NCBI GenBank assembly: GCA_014338405.1
Contig: JTDE01001109.1
Span: forward strand, 53,303 to 117,302
Reading direction: 5' to 3'
Length of the DNA: 64,000 nt
Source of the DNA: Paragonimus skrjabini miyazakii
Lineage: Eukaryota; Platyhelminthes; Trematoda; Plagiorchiida; Troglotrematidae
Shown here: positions 12,706-23,500 of the stretch, in pieces
How the letters are laid out: each line of letters opens with the position of its first letter
How positions within the stretch are numbered: position 1 is the first letter of the stretch
The notes under the pieces: generated by a model
The model's database searches: none
What the model was told of the DNA's origin: nothing
What the model saw: only the letters and a program-made list of their open reading frames with translations
Made by a program: the position numbers and the translations under genes

Positions 12706-15166
12706 TCCTCTATTTTCAGCTACATTGCGAACTGTACGCCAGATTTGTGTTATTGGCATACAATAGTGGCTGTCATGGATGAAGAGCAGACTCTATTTTA
12801 TGGGCCCTCAAATATATTATCGACTTGTTGGACAATTTACGACTGGACAATCGAATACAATTTTGTAAATTTCTGTAACAATTAACGATTGTGTGCTCTA
12901 TTACTTTTTGCTCTATCAGAAGTATGGACTCCGGTTTACACCAAATTGAAGTACATTACATAAGTCTAACATGTCATTTCCGCTACCAGTATTGGGTTCT
13001 GCTGACCTCATTGACGTACTGCGCCTGCTGGTCTATCAGACCTGTCTGTGTTAACACCACGTGACAAACATGTGATAGGAGACCTCAACGATCTTGACGA
13101 CAATCTTGGTGACAAGCATATTTTTATTTAAAGAAGCTGTCACGCTTACCAGTCATCCTAGCGAGAAGTAAGAAAAATGTGACAATCAGTCAGGATTTTG
13201 AAATCTGGCAACTGAGCCGTACTAATGTTTACAACCAAGGCAACTGCTCACTTTGTGTGTCAGTGTTGAATATCAAGCATTGATGGAAGCGGCTGAACCT
13301 GACAATAGGACGCTACGCTTGAGATAAATCACAGTGGTGAAAAGCAAGTTGTTAATGTTTCGCTTCTTGAGAAACTGCGCTAATTAGTGCATATTTGTAT
13401 GCACAACGATATACTGGAATGTGTGAAAATCAGACATCTAATTGCGTAACTCGACCACGAACCCGGTCGTTTAAGGGTTACTGTATGATCAAGTAGCATA
13501 GTCAGTAATTAGGGATACTTAAAAAGTTTCGGATGGTATGAAGCGATCATTGTTGTGGATGCCTAATTGCATCACATGGATAAAAACTCGTTGTCCTAAT
13601 TGGTGTATACGGATAACAACACAAACAGTATTATACTACTTCGAACCCTGCTGCGTCACAAACCACTCGAACCATCTAGAGGTGAGCATATGAGAGAAAC
13701 ACCAACTCCGAAAAGACTAGATGAAACTTAGTTCAACTGTTTTACAGCCAAGTAGATGAAGCACAAAGAGTGAACTGATCATCAAGAACGTTTAAGAGAA
13801 TAGGTGTGATAAAGAAGAAGAAGCCATGTCTAGCTAAGATCATCGAGTTGGAATCAAAACACTTTTAGGTAAAAAGCAAAACTGTGTCTGGTTGTTTATC
13901 AATTCAGTGTGGTCAATAAGGTCAGCCTGAACTGAGAGAGCTGATCGAGAGATTGTTGACTTTGTCGAGGCGACCGTATTACCTGAGCACTACTCACAAG
14001 ATATTTTGACTGAACATTAAGAAAAGATCATTCGGTTAGCCACTGTGTGAAGCAAACAAATGGTTAATGTGCACGCTCCACAGTCCTCTTGTATGAACCA
14101 GAATAGGCACTACTGCGTGTTCCAATTTGAGAATGATTCTGTCCAAGTGACTTTTTGAACGAATGTGTGAGCTGCAACAAACGTGAACGGTGCTCTAATT
14201 GTAACTAACTTAAAGATCATTGGAGGGCTCTCCTGGTTGACTTTCATTCCGTATATCTTGTAATTAAAATCATTAATGCCTACCCTCCATTAAAAATGTA
14301 AAATTATCTGTGCTGTAAAAGACCATGACAGCCGACCGATTCACAACAATGTCTCAAGCGTTTTAGACAACGTTCCTATCCAAACACAGCGCTGTGGCTT
14401 CTTTGATATTTTTTCAAGAGCCTTAATAAATAACATAGTACATGTGTACACGGATAGACGAAGTGCATTTTTCTTCCGTCATCGATCACATATAAATCGG
14501 GCAACTTCTGCATTACTTAAGCAATTGGTTCATGTGATGCAGGCTAGCCATATCGAAGAGGGTGTACAAAAATAGACATCTAATATTTACAAACACCCAC
14601 TCAAATGACTAGCGGAACGAATAAACATAATGCACATGATAAGCATATTTGATCATGGTGTGTCACCTGTGTAGATGTTCAGTCACCATAGGTGTAAAAC
14701 GTTTGTATGGGGAACCATGTGAAAAGAAAGCAGAAAAAATTGCTATTTTCATTTTGCTGAAGCTCTGCGGTTAGCTAAACATCTCTGTCTTTCAAAAAGT
14801 TTACATTCAAGTTCTGCATTCTCATGTGGGATAAAAGAAATTTTTGTTAACAAGAAAAAATAAGATAATCCGTTTGTGGGTTAAACATAACGGGACATTT
14901 AGTGTTCTGATCATGAAAGGCAGACTACAAATTAGTTTCACATCAATCATCTATGCAGAATAAGTTTCACAAATTGATTTCCTATATGTTCTGCTACAAC
15001 ATTAATTTCTATAAACAGATACACAGAAATAGTTAACAGCCTGCACGAATTGCGACTAACCTGATTAAACATTAGTCTTGCAGCAATTACGGCCTTCATG
15101 CTTTCAATCAAAAAGATGGGCATGTAGGTTTAGACGTTGGTGTAACAAAAAATACAATAGTCTTAG
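12706..15166. other. Long non-coding stretch
   Basis: No gene, exon or repeat copy is supported over about 2.4 kb before the Gypsy element. Confidence 0.45.
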
Positions 15167-15497
15167 TGTGACGCAAACGAGTTTAATAAAGTAACATTTT
15201 TATTGTCCAACTCACTTGTTACCATGCCACGTGCGCGCGAGTTAATGGACCAGAATTCCGCTCACACGTCGTGTGCACTTCTGCCCGGCTTGTGTATGTG
15301 GCCGACGCATTCTGTCAGAAGTTTTACGCCTGTCATGTCTCGTCCGTTGGTCTGATCTCGTTGAGCGATGACTCGTCCGGTCGCCCGTGTTGTGCGCAAT
15401 GCGCTCGCTGTCGGCTTTTGGACGTACCTCACCGCGGTGTTGAGGTACTCCACCGAGAGTTGGAATACTCGCACCTCCAGTTTGGTAATCCACCAAA
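15167..15497 (-). repeat. 3' LTR of the Gypsy element
   Basis: This LTR of about 331 bp is a direct repeat of 19236-19528. Counted by eye there are roughly 8-9 substitutions over about 290 alignable bases, plus a block of about 30 bases (15330-15360) missing from the other LTR. On the minus strand an AATAAA signal lies near the downstream end. The element-proximal end begins TTTGGTGG instead of the TGTGATGGG seen in the partner. Confidence 0.88.
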
Positions 15498-15501
15498 CTA
15501 G

Positions 15502-15511
15502 CCCTTCCTTT
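15502..15511 (-). other. Polypurine tract
   Basis: On the minus strand AAAGGAAGGG sits four bases from the 3' LTR boundary, the expected place for the plus-strand primer of an LTR retrotransposon. Confidence 0.75.
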
Positions 15512-15748
15512 AAGAAACTTGCTTCGATTGTGCCAGAGTGCCAAGTGTACAGCATTGATGCAACGCCCACGAATACCTTGATTGACTTGGAAACTCGTAT
15601 TCCTGCGATGTGTCATGGCAAATGGTCCGTTCCATCGTCTTTTAAACTTGCTAGCGCCGGGGCTGGATGTTTCTGGTCGGCCGTAGTCTCTTACTTTCAC
15701 CTGGTCTCCGATCTTGAACGCGTTCCATTTACTTATGTGATGCCTCAC
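15512..15748 (-). pseudogene. Integrase C-terminal region
   Basis: The minus-strand frame beginning at 15748 reads FKIGDQVKVRDYG, then KFKRRWNGPF, then a VHLALWHNRSK tail. This matches the Gypsy integrase C-terminal module (VGDxVxVR, RRWxGPF, VHxNRLK). The open frame runs on into the LTR, as is usual in compact elements. The module helps integrase bind DNA. It is separated from the catalytic core by frame breaks between about 15790 and 15990. Confidence 0.78.
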
Positions 15749-15988
15749 GTCATATCTTCATTTATTTCGGCGTTGTTCTTTTTGTTGTTTATTTAAGCGT
15801 ACGGTGTTCCAGGTGTCGTCGTCCTTGCGGTAATAATGATCGCTCACTGTCTACGGACACAGACATCCAAGAAATTCTCTGACTCCCCCTTGTATGTAAG
15901 TTCGAATGGTGAACCGTGCGTTGTTGTATGCTTCGTCGTGCGGTATCTAAACAGGGCATCCTATGGTCCTTCCTCATGGTTATTGCTT

Positions 15989-16722
15989 CTACGGTTCAGC
16001 CACTGTCATTGTACGATTGTGCCGCTCCGCTAACCCGTTCGTTCGCAGATGGTACGGCGATGTTCTCAGACGCTGAATCCCCCCACTCTTCACAATCTCC
16101 TGAAACTGCCGCCCCTCAAAACATGGGTCCTGGTTCATAATAAATCTGTGCGGTACTCCAAAGCGAGCCAAGATATGGTTTATGAAAGCGTGTGCAACTG
16201 TTCTGCTCGTTTGATCAGCAGCTGGAATGGGTTCCACCTATCGTGTTAACTGGTCAATTATGACAACTACGTAGCAATCTCCACTTGTGCTTTTTGGAAG
16301 TGGAAGTGTGCGGCTTGCTCTGTTACGACGGATTGCACCGGCGGTGTTGTCTCCACTTTCAATCGATTCTGTTGACAATTGGAGCAGGCTCCAACGAAAT
16401 CAGTCACATCTCTCCGCATTGTGGGCCAAAATACCCTTTGCTGCAGTAGTTCGGAAACGCGTTCTCGCCCCGTGTGAACACCTGCGTGTGCCAGACAAAT
16501 CACGCGTTCTCTCTGACCCATTGGAATAAATGGCAGTCTTCGAGGTCGTAGCCCTCTCTGCACCTGCACATCGACGAACAATTGGTCGTTCACCACGTCC
16601 AGCCGGTTCCAGATGTGTGTCAGCTCATTCAGTCCCAAAGCCAACGTCTTGGGTTTGGTTCCTGCCAATAGACGTCCACACATTACGCGTACTTGAGGAT
16701 TATGCTGTTGATTGACCAACAT
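15989..16722 (-). pseudogene. Integrase zinc-binding and catalytic core
   Basis: Two overlapping minus-strand frames cover this region. The upper one (16267-16722) contains LAHAGVHTGRERVSELL, and about 25 residues later CSNC, forming the HHCC zinc-binding module (H-x3-H and C-x2-C). The lower one (15989-16237) has ARFGVPHRFIMNQD, corresponding to the second catalytic Asp region (usually TDxGxxF), then SPYHLRTNGLAERHNRT, matching the tract with the catalytic Glu. The expected Asp of the TDQG motif reads Asn, and the first Asp region around 16240-16270 is lost to frameshift. The domain would join cDNA to target DNA, but this copy is dead. Confidence 0.85.
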
Positions 16723-16729
16723 CTTTTTA

Positions 16730-17274
16730 TCAGCAACCAGTACTCCGTTTACGGGTATGACTTCAGTTGGTAGTTAATTTTCCTGTAATTTTCACGACAA
16801 TGCATCAGGTACCACATTCGTTCTGCCACTGACGTGTCCGATGGTAAAGTTGAACTTCTGCAATCGAAGTGCTCAGCAAGCCGGTTGTCCGCGCGGTTCA
16901 TCTGCAGTCCTCAGCTAGATCAGATTTGTGGTCCATCTCAACATGAAAAGTGGTCGCCAACAGGTAGGTCCTCCACTTCTCCAGCGCCCATACGATAGCT
17001 AGACATTCATCGTGGTGGAATACTTTTTCTCTTCTTCCGTCAATACCCGGCTAGCGTACTCAATTGTCCCCGACGGTTCTGAAAGAACAGCCCCGATTCC
17101 GATATCGCCTGCATCAACTGACGCAGTGAATGGGTCATTCGGTTTTGGGTATCGTCAGGCACTGTTGAATGTTCGTGGCTTCCTGCTTGAGTTGATTGAA
17201 CCCGACCTCCAACTCTTCAGTCTAGATAAATTTCCTATCCTTCCTGTTTTCTGGGAGAACTCCGGCGTAAATTT
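16730..17274 (-). pseudogene. RNase H region, badly degraded
   Basis: By position between reverse transcriptase and integrase this should encode RNase H. No long frame survives on the minus strand and I could place only fragments, so the assignment rests on gene order. Confidence 0.5.
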
Positions 17275-17719
17275 TCAATCGTAACCAACCATTCCGAGGA
17301 AAGACCTTAGTTGCCGCTCCGATTTTAGTGTTGAGGAATTCTTGATTGCTGTCAACTTCCATGACAATGGTTGGATTTTTCTGTTACCAACTGAGTGTCT
17401 CAAGCAAATGATTGAATTGCGGCCTATCTGGCACTTCTTACTACTCAGTTTTAGGCCGGCTGCATCGATTTGTCGCAACACTGCTCGCAGCCTGTTCACG
17501 TGTTCCGACACTGTCTTGAAGAATACAACGATGTCGTCTTCGCATACAGTTACTCTCTCCTGACCCTCCAGAATGCGAAGCAAGAAACGTCTGAAGGTCG
17601 CCGGAGCATTGCACAGACCAAACGGCATCCCAAGGAACTCGTACTGCCGTCCGTTTACGCAGAATGAGATTTACGCTCTGTCCTTCCATGCCATTGGTAG
17701 ATGCCAGTAGTCGGAACAC
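17275..17719 (-). pseudogene. Reverse transcriptase, palm and connection
   Basis: The minus-strand frame starting at 17628 reads MPFGLCNAPATFRRFLL, then VCEDDIVVF, then KTVSEHVNRLRAVLRQI, then GLKLSSKKCQIG, then SERQLRSFLGMVGYD. These are Gypsy RT motifs 4 to 7. The YLDD box is CEDD, which replaces the conserved Tyr and the variable residue but keeps both Asp. The upstream part to 17719 is in a different frame. There is a frameshift with the preceding fragment at about 17720-17770. Confidence 0.88.
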
Positions 17720-17771
17720 AGGTCTGAAATATTATTTTAGCTTCACGCAGGTGTGCGAGGATCACTTTCAT

Positions 17772-18533
17772 TCAAGGCATAGGGAACTCGTCTTTGATTG
17801 CCACTCGGTTCAGCTGCCTGAAATCGACGCAAAATAGATAGGTTCCATGCACTTTCCTAGTCAGCCTGACAGGTAACGAAAATGGACTGCTTGTCTTTTG
17901 AATTAATCCTTTCTCCAGCATCTCCTTTAACTGTCTCATCACTTCTGGAATCAACTTGAATGATATTCTCCTACATACTAGTCTGCATTCTGCTCCCGGT
18001 TGTAAGTCTGTCGAATGTTCCATCCACGTACAGAATCCGTATTGACCATCCGCATCAATAAATAAGTCAGTAATCTCATTAGAACACTTACTGGTGACTG
18101 GGAACGGACAGTCTGCCAGAATTTTCGCATAGACGCTACCCACTAGGCATTGCTCCTTGGTCCGTTTGCGATGATACTTCATAACACCATCATTAATATA
18201 CAATTCTTTCCTCCCCAGGTCTACGTTTGCCTCCAGTCGATATAGAAGGTCGGCACCTATTATCATCCCCTTTACATTGTCAACCACTAACACTACGTGG
18301 CGTGGCCTGGCATCATCTATCTGAATTCCAACACTCTGAGTCCTCAGTGCCTTTAACGCCGTTCCTTCGATCGCAACTACATTCCAGTTACCGACCTTAA
18401 CGGGCAATCCTCGCACTGTGCCTATAACTGACACCCCCGCCCTCGTATTTACTATCGCAATCTTTTGCCCTCCGTCGATCAGAACTTTTACCAGTAGAAT
18501 GCCCCATGACAACCCGCTACCACTGTGAAACAA
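17772..18533 (-). pseudogene. Protease plus N-terminal reverse transcriptase
   Basis: This is the longest surviving frame of the element, about 253 codons. Residues near 30 read NTRAGVSVI where an aspartic protease has DTGAxxSxI, so both the catalytic Asp and the Gly are changed. MIIGADLL near residue 90 matches the conserved GxD strand. The C-terminal third has MLEKGLIQKTSSPFSLPV, then GTYLFCVDFRQLN, then KDEFPMP, which are RT motifs 1 and 2. In a functional element this polyprotein would process Gag-Pol and begin cDNA synthesis. The altered protease active site shows it cannot. Confidence 0.88.
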
Positions 18534-18553
18534 GAAGGAAGACGTCTGTTAGG

Positions 18554-18595
18554 GCAATGGCGGGCATAGTGTTCTACCCTATTGCAAACAAAGCA
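18554..18595 (-). pseudogene. Nucleocapsid zinc knuckle (CCHC)
   Basis: Translating the minus strand from 18595 gives CFVCNRVEHYARHC, a perfect C-x2-C-x4-H-x4-C knuckle. It is frame-shifted relative to the gag piece upstream and the protease downstream, so it survives only as a fossil. Knuckles of this kind bind the element RNA. Confidence 0.82.
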
Positions 18596-18610
18596 ACGAT
18601 TACGATGTGC

Positions 18611-19236
18611 TTACTCATGCGCTTGTCTGACTTGGCGTCCTCTGGATTCCACATTCGTCTCAAAACCTTCCACTGCCTCCGTCAGTTGCTTCACTTCCTT
18701 CTCAAGCTCCCAGGCTTCTAGCCGTCCGACTTGTGACCGTATGGGTAGGCGCTGTGCAATTCCGACCAGCCGTTCGATGTCCGTGATCCCACATAACTCG
18801 GTCATCCGAACAATCCCTGCAATTCCGGCGGTAAGCTCTGAATAATCCGTTGCTCACCAGTCTGTCATTTGTTTCCTCGTTCGCTTCCGGCAGAGCCAAA
18901 AGCAACTGTCGTAATAAGTGCTGACAATAAACCAAAGGGTCTTAAGTGTCGTAGAACACAGCTGCATAAAAACGATCCATTGCACTCTACTGGTCTTGTT
19001 CCTTGGTAAATTCCCGAATCAGTGCCGCCCGTGTTTTTTGCTATGATGTTGCGATCTTTGTTAATTTAATCAAGACATAGACAGCTTTTGTCCGTCCGGT
19101 AAGCAGTGCTCCCAATTCAGTCAAAAGTTGTGCGTCACCTTTTAGCCTGTTGCACGCAGTAATCGCCACACATTCTGACAGCCACTCTTCCACGTCTCCA
19201 TCCGCGAATGGGTTTGCCCATGCAGCTTCACCGTGT
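18611..19236 (-). pseudogene. gag capsid region
   Basis: On the minus strand from 19236 one frame reads through WANPFADGDVEEWLSECVA, then LTELGALLTGRTKAVYVL, then ALIREFTKEQDQ, then DPLVYCQHLLRQLLLALPEA, interrupted by three stops. The pattern matches Gypsy capsid proteins (a DVxxWLxxxE start, a LLxGxAxxVW-like helix, DPxxYLxxLRxLLxxALP). The continuation at 18611-18805 gives LCGITDIERLVGIAQRL and a charged helical tail. No primer-binding site could be confidently read between the LTR end and gag. Confidence 0.75.
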
Positions 19237-19528
19237 TGTGTTCAAGGCACGGCAACATCTTTATTGTCCAACTCACTTGTTACCATGCCACGTGCGCGCG
19301 AGTTTATGAACCAGAATTCCGCTCACACGTCGTGTGCACTTCTGCCCGGCTTGTGTATGTGGCCGACGCATTCTGTCAGAAGTTTCACGCGTTGAGCGAT
19401 GACTCGTCCGGTCGCCCGTGTTGTGCGCAATGCGCTCGCTGTCGGCTTTTGGACGTACCTCACCGCGGTGTTGAGGTACTCCACCGAGTGTTGGAATACT
19501 CACACCTCCGGTTTGGTAACCCATCACA
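19236..19528 (-). repeat. 5' LTR of the Gypsy element
   Basis: This is the direct repeat partner of 15167-15497. On the minus strand it begins TGTGATGGG and ends near a CACAACA tract. It lacks a block of about 30 bases found in the other LTR. Its distal edge (19234-19239) is uncertain by a few bases. Confidence 0.86.
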
Positions 19529-22342
19529 GTAGTACCCAAAACATCTCGCCACTCAACAAAACTCGTTGAAACGAACATAAGTGAACGTGACTGCTCATCA
19601 TTTTGTGTATCATACAAATAACAGTGCTTACTCAGTGTATTATTGCTAGTGTCATTTCACATATGCACACAAGTTAGTCCTGACTCAGTTTTGATTTACT
19701 TCAAAACTCATTGTCAAATATGTTAGATGGTGAGCATACGGTACATGGCTAATCCATTTGCCAACAGACATCTTTTAATTTCTTCATTTGGACTTCTTCA
19801 CCAGATAACCTAATGTGTTGTAGATTGCAGTGTTTGCTATTCTGAATGATTAGGTTCTGGTTCCAAGATAGCTAAAACCGTGGATGTTTTCACAGAACTA
19901 GTAAAAGATGCATACAAAGTTCTTCGAGGTAGTACAGCATATTCTAACATAGTTTGGTAGTTTACAGTGTTTTGGAGTCAATTATATTGACTTCGGTTAC
20001 AACTGTATTCGAATCAGAGACTGAAACTACATGTTCATAATCGGCAATCGGTCTCCTAGCTGGCTTACTAAGCTACGAACGGACCTTGAAAAGTTTACAT
20101 TTAAACTCAGTCACCCACCTATCTTACTGTCTTACAAGGAATTTACCAGATGATTCAAGGGATTGACTGCCCCGGAAGAATTTTTCAAGCAGCTCCTATT
20201 AGAATCCGTTTGAAATTTCCGAGCTCTGACTATGACTTCGCAGCTCAAATGACTGCGCTTGGATCCGTTATTTTTGTTGTTCGTCCATATCCAGTCGAGG
20301 CCTAGATTTTTTGAAACCATGTCCCTTCTAAGTTAACCGAATTTGTCTAACCGTATTATTGCATGAGCTTTATAAGTACATCTCTCCAAGAGGTTAGATA
20401 AATTGATGTCCCTATAGTAACTGGGTTCATCACTGCCATCAGTGAAGACCATTTCCACTCCATGCCTATAATAAGGAAGTTTGAATACGTTTGCAGTATC
20501 ACATTGCCTACACTAAGCGGCTACCCAGCAGGCCCAGTCAGTCTGCTGACATTGGAAGTTTGATCCTGCTTCAAACCGCGGCCGGCCTGAATTGAGCGTG
20601 CAGATTACGACAGGGTTTTAACGTGTTTCAAGTGATGTACTAGATGGATCACAGGCTACTAGTATGGAACAGACCCGTTAATCCTAATTCTTTTCCTATT
20701 TTCACTTAGTCTCAGTGATAGGTAGTGCGTCCGCAGCTTCAAGTCAAATCAGTCTGCAGCTTGTACATTACAAGGTGTTCGCTGGCATGCCGTCCTATCT
20801 TTCAAACATGGAAAGACGAGGCTGCAGCACAGTATTATGGGTCACATCGTTGGCTGCAGTACACCAATGACGAAATCATTGTTCTCAGTCACTTAAATAG
20901 ATCGTCACATATGGGAGACCACACTGTTTCTCTTACTGGAAGTAATAGTTATTTGTAGCAACAATCTTCCACTTTTCTTCCTCTGTATAGGTACACGAAG
21001 ATTGTAAGTGTGGAACCAGGATATGGCTTTATCTGTTCATTCCATCCGAACCTTATGGTGAAAGAATCAGGGGAGGAAGGCCTTTTGCCCTAAATTGCAA
21101 CAACTGACACGACCGGAGAAATACTACGTTATTTTTGTTTCAGTAAATAAGGTTTTGGCCCAAGCACGTAGCTGGCCATTCGACCACAGATGGACTTGGG
21201 GCTATACTGAATCGTCGCACACGTTTTGAATGACTAACATGCATCACTATACCCTCGTACAAACACCTCCGCACAGTTGGTATACTGAGCTGTTTTGATT
21301 CATGTCTCGCACAGTACAAGCCTATACATTCGATGTGAATTGGGCATTGCCAACATTTTACCGGAACAGGTGCCAGTTTAACACACCATGGATTTTTTCA
21401 TTTCTCTGTCATTCTGATTACCCACCACCTACACTAAACGCATACACGTCAGCAGTAACCCTGAGATAATGATGTGAACAAGGACGCGGTTCTGATTGGT
21501 TGGCTCCCAAATACTTGCGCGTGCGTCCTTGAGAGTGGTGATAGATTCTGCACGCGCGGACAAATCCAAGCCAGGCCAAACATGGAACAAAAACACCGAT
21601 GCCACGATCAATCCAAACTCACCGGTTCACCGTGTCGCGTTCGTTGACTCGGCCCACTTATTTTGACGAATAGCCAGAAAAATAGGAACATCAAGTTACC
21701 CAAAAACAGCTCCTAATCATCTGCCAGAAGACTGATGAAGCTGGGTGGATTTTTGATAAGTGGAAGTGGACTTAAGTGATTCTGGGGTAGGCAATCATAT
21801 AACAACAGGAAAAGCTACAGGTGGCTTTGATGGCAAAAGAGAATTTCATGAAGTCCTGAAGGCTCCACAAAGCAGAAATTCCATCAAGTACAGTATATGG
21901 ATAGTGCATTGATAAGAGTTTTGGGTCCAATGATAGCGTATTAGTGATGCAAACATCAATAAAAAGGGAAATTGTAGGGATTCAGAAGTATGGTGCAAAT
22001 TTAGCCCGGTGATACAACAATTTAGTCGATCGTCTATTTTGTTGTACTTTCAGTCATTTCCAGTTGTTTTATCGTGCTTAAGCAGGTCGATTGAAAAACG
22101 ATCTTCAGTTCAACTCTACAAATTCACGAGTTGGTTTATCACTGCTTATAATTTTGTGAAGCATCAACTGAAATAGTTTAAAGTGTCAAATCAGCTTCAT
22201 TAGATTCAAACTTGGAAGTTAAGTTTATTGAACAAAGCTTTGTAAACGGGCATCTACAAAAAACATTGGAAAACAGTTACGGCTGTATACTCTGTAGCAT
22301 AATCCTACAAGGAAGTTTGCTGGTTCAGGGAAAATACGAATG
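19529..22342. other. Non-coding stretch with a possible SINE scrap
   Basis: No gene is supported. The part at about 20129-20205 resembles 25650-25730 (shared tracts such as GATTGACTGCCC), so it is probably an old piece of the tRNA-headed SINE or its companion sequence. Confidence 0.45.
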
Positions 22343-22441
22343 ACTGGGAAGTCTATAGGAATGTGACAGCTTCGATTAACTGTGGGCGTTGTTCAGTCTA
22401 TATGAAAATCAAAATCACCTACTACTCATCAGTAATGAAGG
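22343..22441 (+). mobile_element. Hammerhead-SINE 3' fragment, copy f
   Basis: Only the 3' part of the SINE is present, from the ACTGGGAAGTCTATAGG tract through the tail. It continues into a flank (CTACTACTCATCAGTAATG) that is also found at 39045-39063 next to the foldback repeat. The two loci therefore share sequence beyond the SINE tail. Confidence 0.65.
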
Positions 22442-23344
22442 ATTATATGGTACGTTACATTTTGACGTATACCACAATATACCTCTTCAGTTATTATTTC
22501 ATGAACTGCAAGGAGAATTTTGTATTCCAGAAACCGACCTGAACTCAACAACTCTTTGTTCTCAAGCTTGTTGGTTGAAATCATGGAGTGTTTATTCAAC
22601 TCTAATCCCATACAAAACCCAAACAAACATAAAGTTTCAGTGGGATCAGCTACTGAAACTTACTTTCGTCCAACTGCAGTTGACAGAACGCATTTATTCT
22701 AACGTTCCATTTCTAATCTCATATGTTTTGTGTACTTGTTTTCGACACCTTATTAGGTGATGTATATGTAGATCAGTGAAACAAATTAGTCATTTTGCTG
22801 ATTTTTCGAGGTGTAGATTCCGTTTCAAAGAAATAATTTTAAACAATTGCATCGCACTCAGATATTCATTGGTCACGGTCCACAGAACACAAAATAACTA
22901 GGCATTTCTTATAGGTGTCACAGTGGTTGAAACAGACCCTTTCGTGTTGTTCAAGTGCTCTTATTATTCAAACGTTTAATTGAAATTACACCATTCTTTG
23001 ACTGATGGTAGGACTTCTGTGCATTTAGTAAATTCTCTGATCAGTCCCGTACAATTTGTTCACAACCACAACATTATTTCATCTACATCGGTCAGTTTGA
23101 AGCCGTGTTGGCACGCAGCAGTTGAGTCAACATTAGCTTAGATCGATCAGACTACAGGATCGACCTATATTCAACAAGGCCGCGAGGGCTTTAATTCGGA
23201 TTGACGTTGATTCATCGTGAACAGTTGAGAAACGCAAAGTGAATAACGCTTTTCAGCAGGTACACTGTCTACCACTAATGAGTTTTGTACTAATAATTCC
23301 CTATTGTTGGTAGAATGCCAATATTTAAAACATATCATTTATTA
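22442..23344. other. Non-coding stretch
   Basis: A 123-residue plus frame (22389-22760) runs through the start of this stretch but has no recognised domain, so I do not call a gene. Confidence 0.4.
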
Positions 23345-23500
23345 ATCCTTTGAGTCACTGATAAGTAGTTTGGCAGATTTAATAATTTAGAAGAGGTTGA
23401 TTTGCGAAAAATCTGGACTTCGGCTGGATTCGAACCAGCGACAGAAACACCATACCCAAACGCGGCAAGCGCTCTACCAGCTGAGCTACAAAGTCACTAA
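23345..23500 (-). mobile_element. tRNA-headed SINE, copy 1
   Basis: On the minus strand positions 23495-23416 form a tRNA-like head of 80 bases: a perfect 7-bp acceptor stem (GACTTTG with CGAAGTC), a D-arm A box (TAGCTCAGCTGG), and a T arm with a 5-bp stem around the perfect B box GGTTCGAATCC (23426-23436). The anticodon region does not form a proper 5-bp stem, so this is not a standard tRNA gene. A body of about 70 bases follows, down to about 23345, and is shared with the copy at 25435-25595. Confidence 0.8.

Larger units (their letters stand above)
15167..19528 (-). mobile_element. Ty3/Gypsy LTR retrotransposon, nearly full length, defective
   Basis: This minus-strand element of about 4.36 kb has both LTRs, a polypurine tract and the order gag, zinc knuckle, protease, reverse transcriptase, RNase H region, integrase, which is the Gypsy order. 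Overall character resembles the CsRn1 type known from flukes. That clade call is inference from domain look, not from a tree. All coding parts carry stops or frameshifts. Catalytic signatures are altered: NTRA for DTGA in the protease, CEDD for YLDD in the reverse transcriptase, and NQD for the second integrase Asp region. The four flanking bases are TTAG on the left and GTAG on the right, so any 4-bp target duplication is imperfect. Confidence 0.92.

Noticed and set aside
15242..15501. Several long open frames within the Gypsy LTR on both strands
   Set aside because: They are LTR sequence. The minus frame is read-through from integrase and the others have no meaning.
22389..22760. Open frame of 123 codons on the plus strand
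   Set aside because: It starts inside a SINE fragment, has no recognisable motif and no coding look.
23416..23495. Genuine tRNA gene
   Set aside because: The anticodon stem cannot form and a degenerate copy with the same body lies 2 kb away, which is SINE behaviour.
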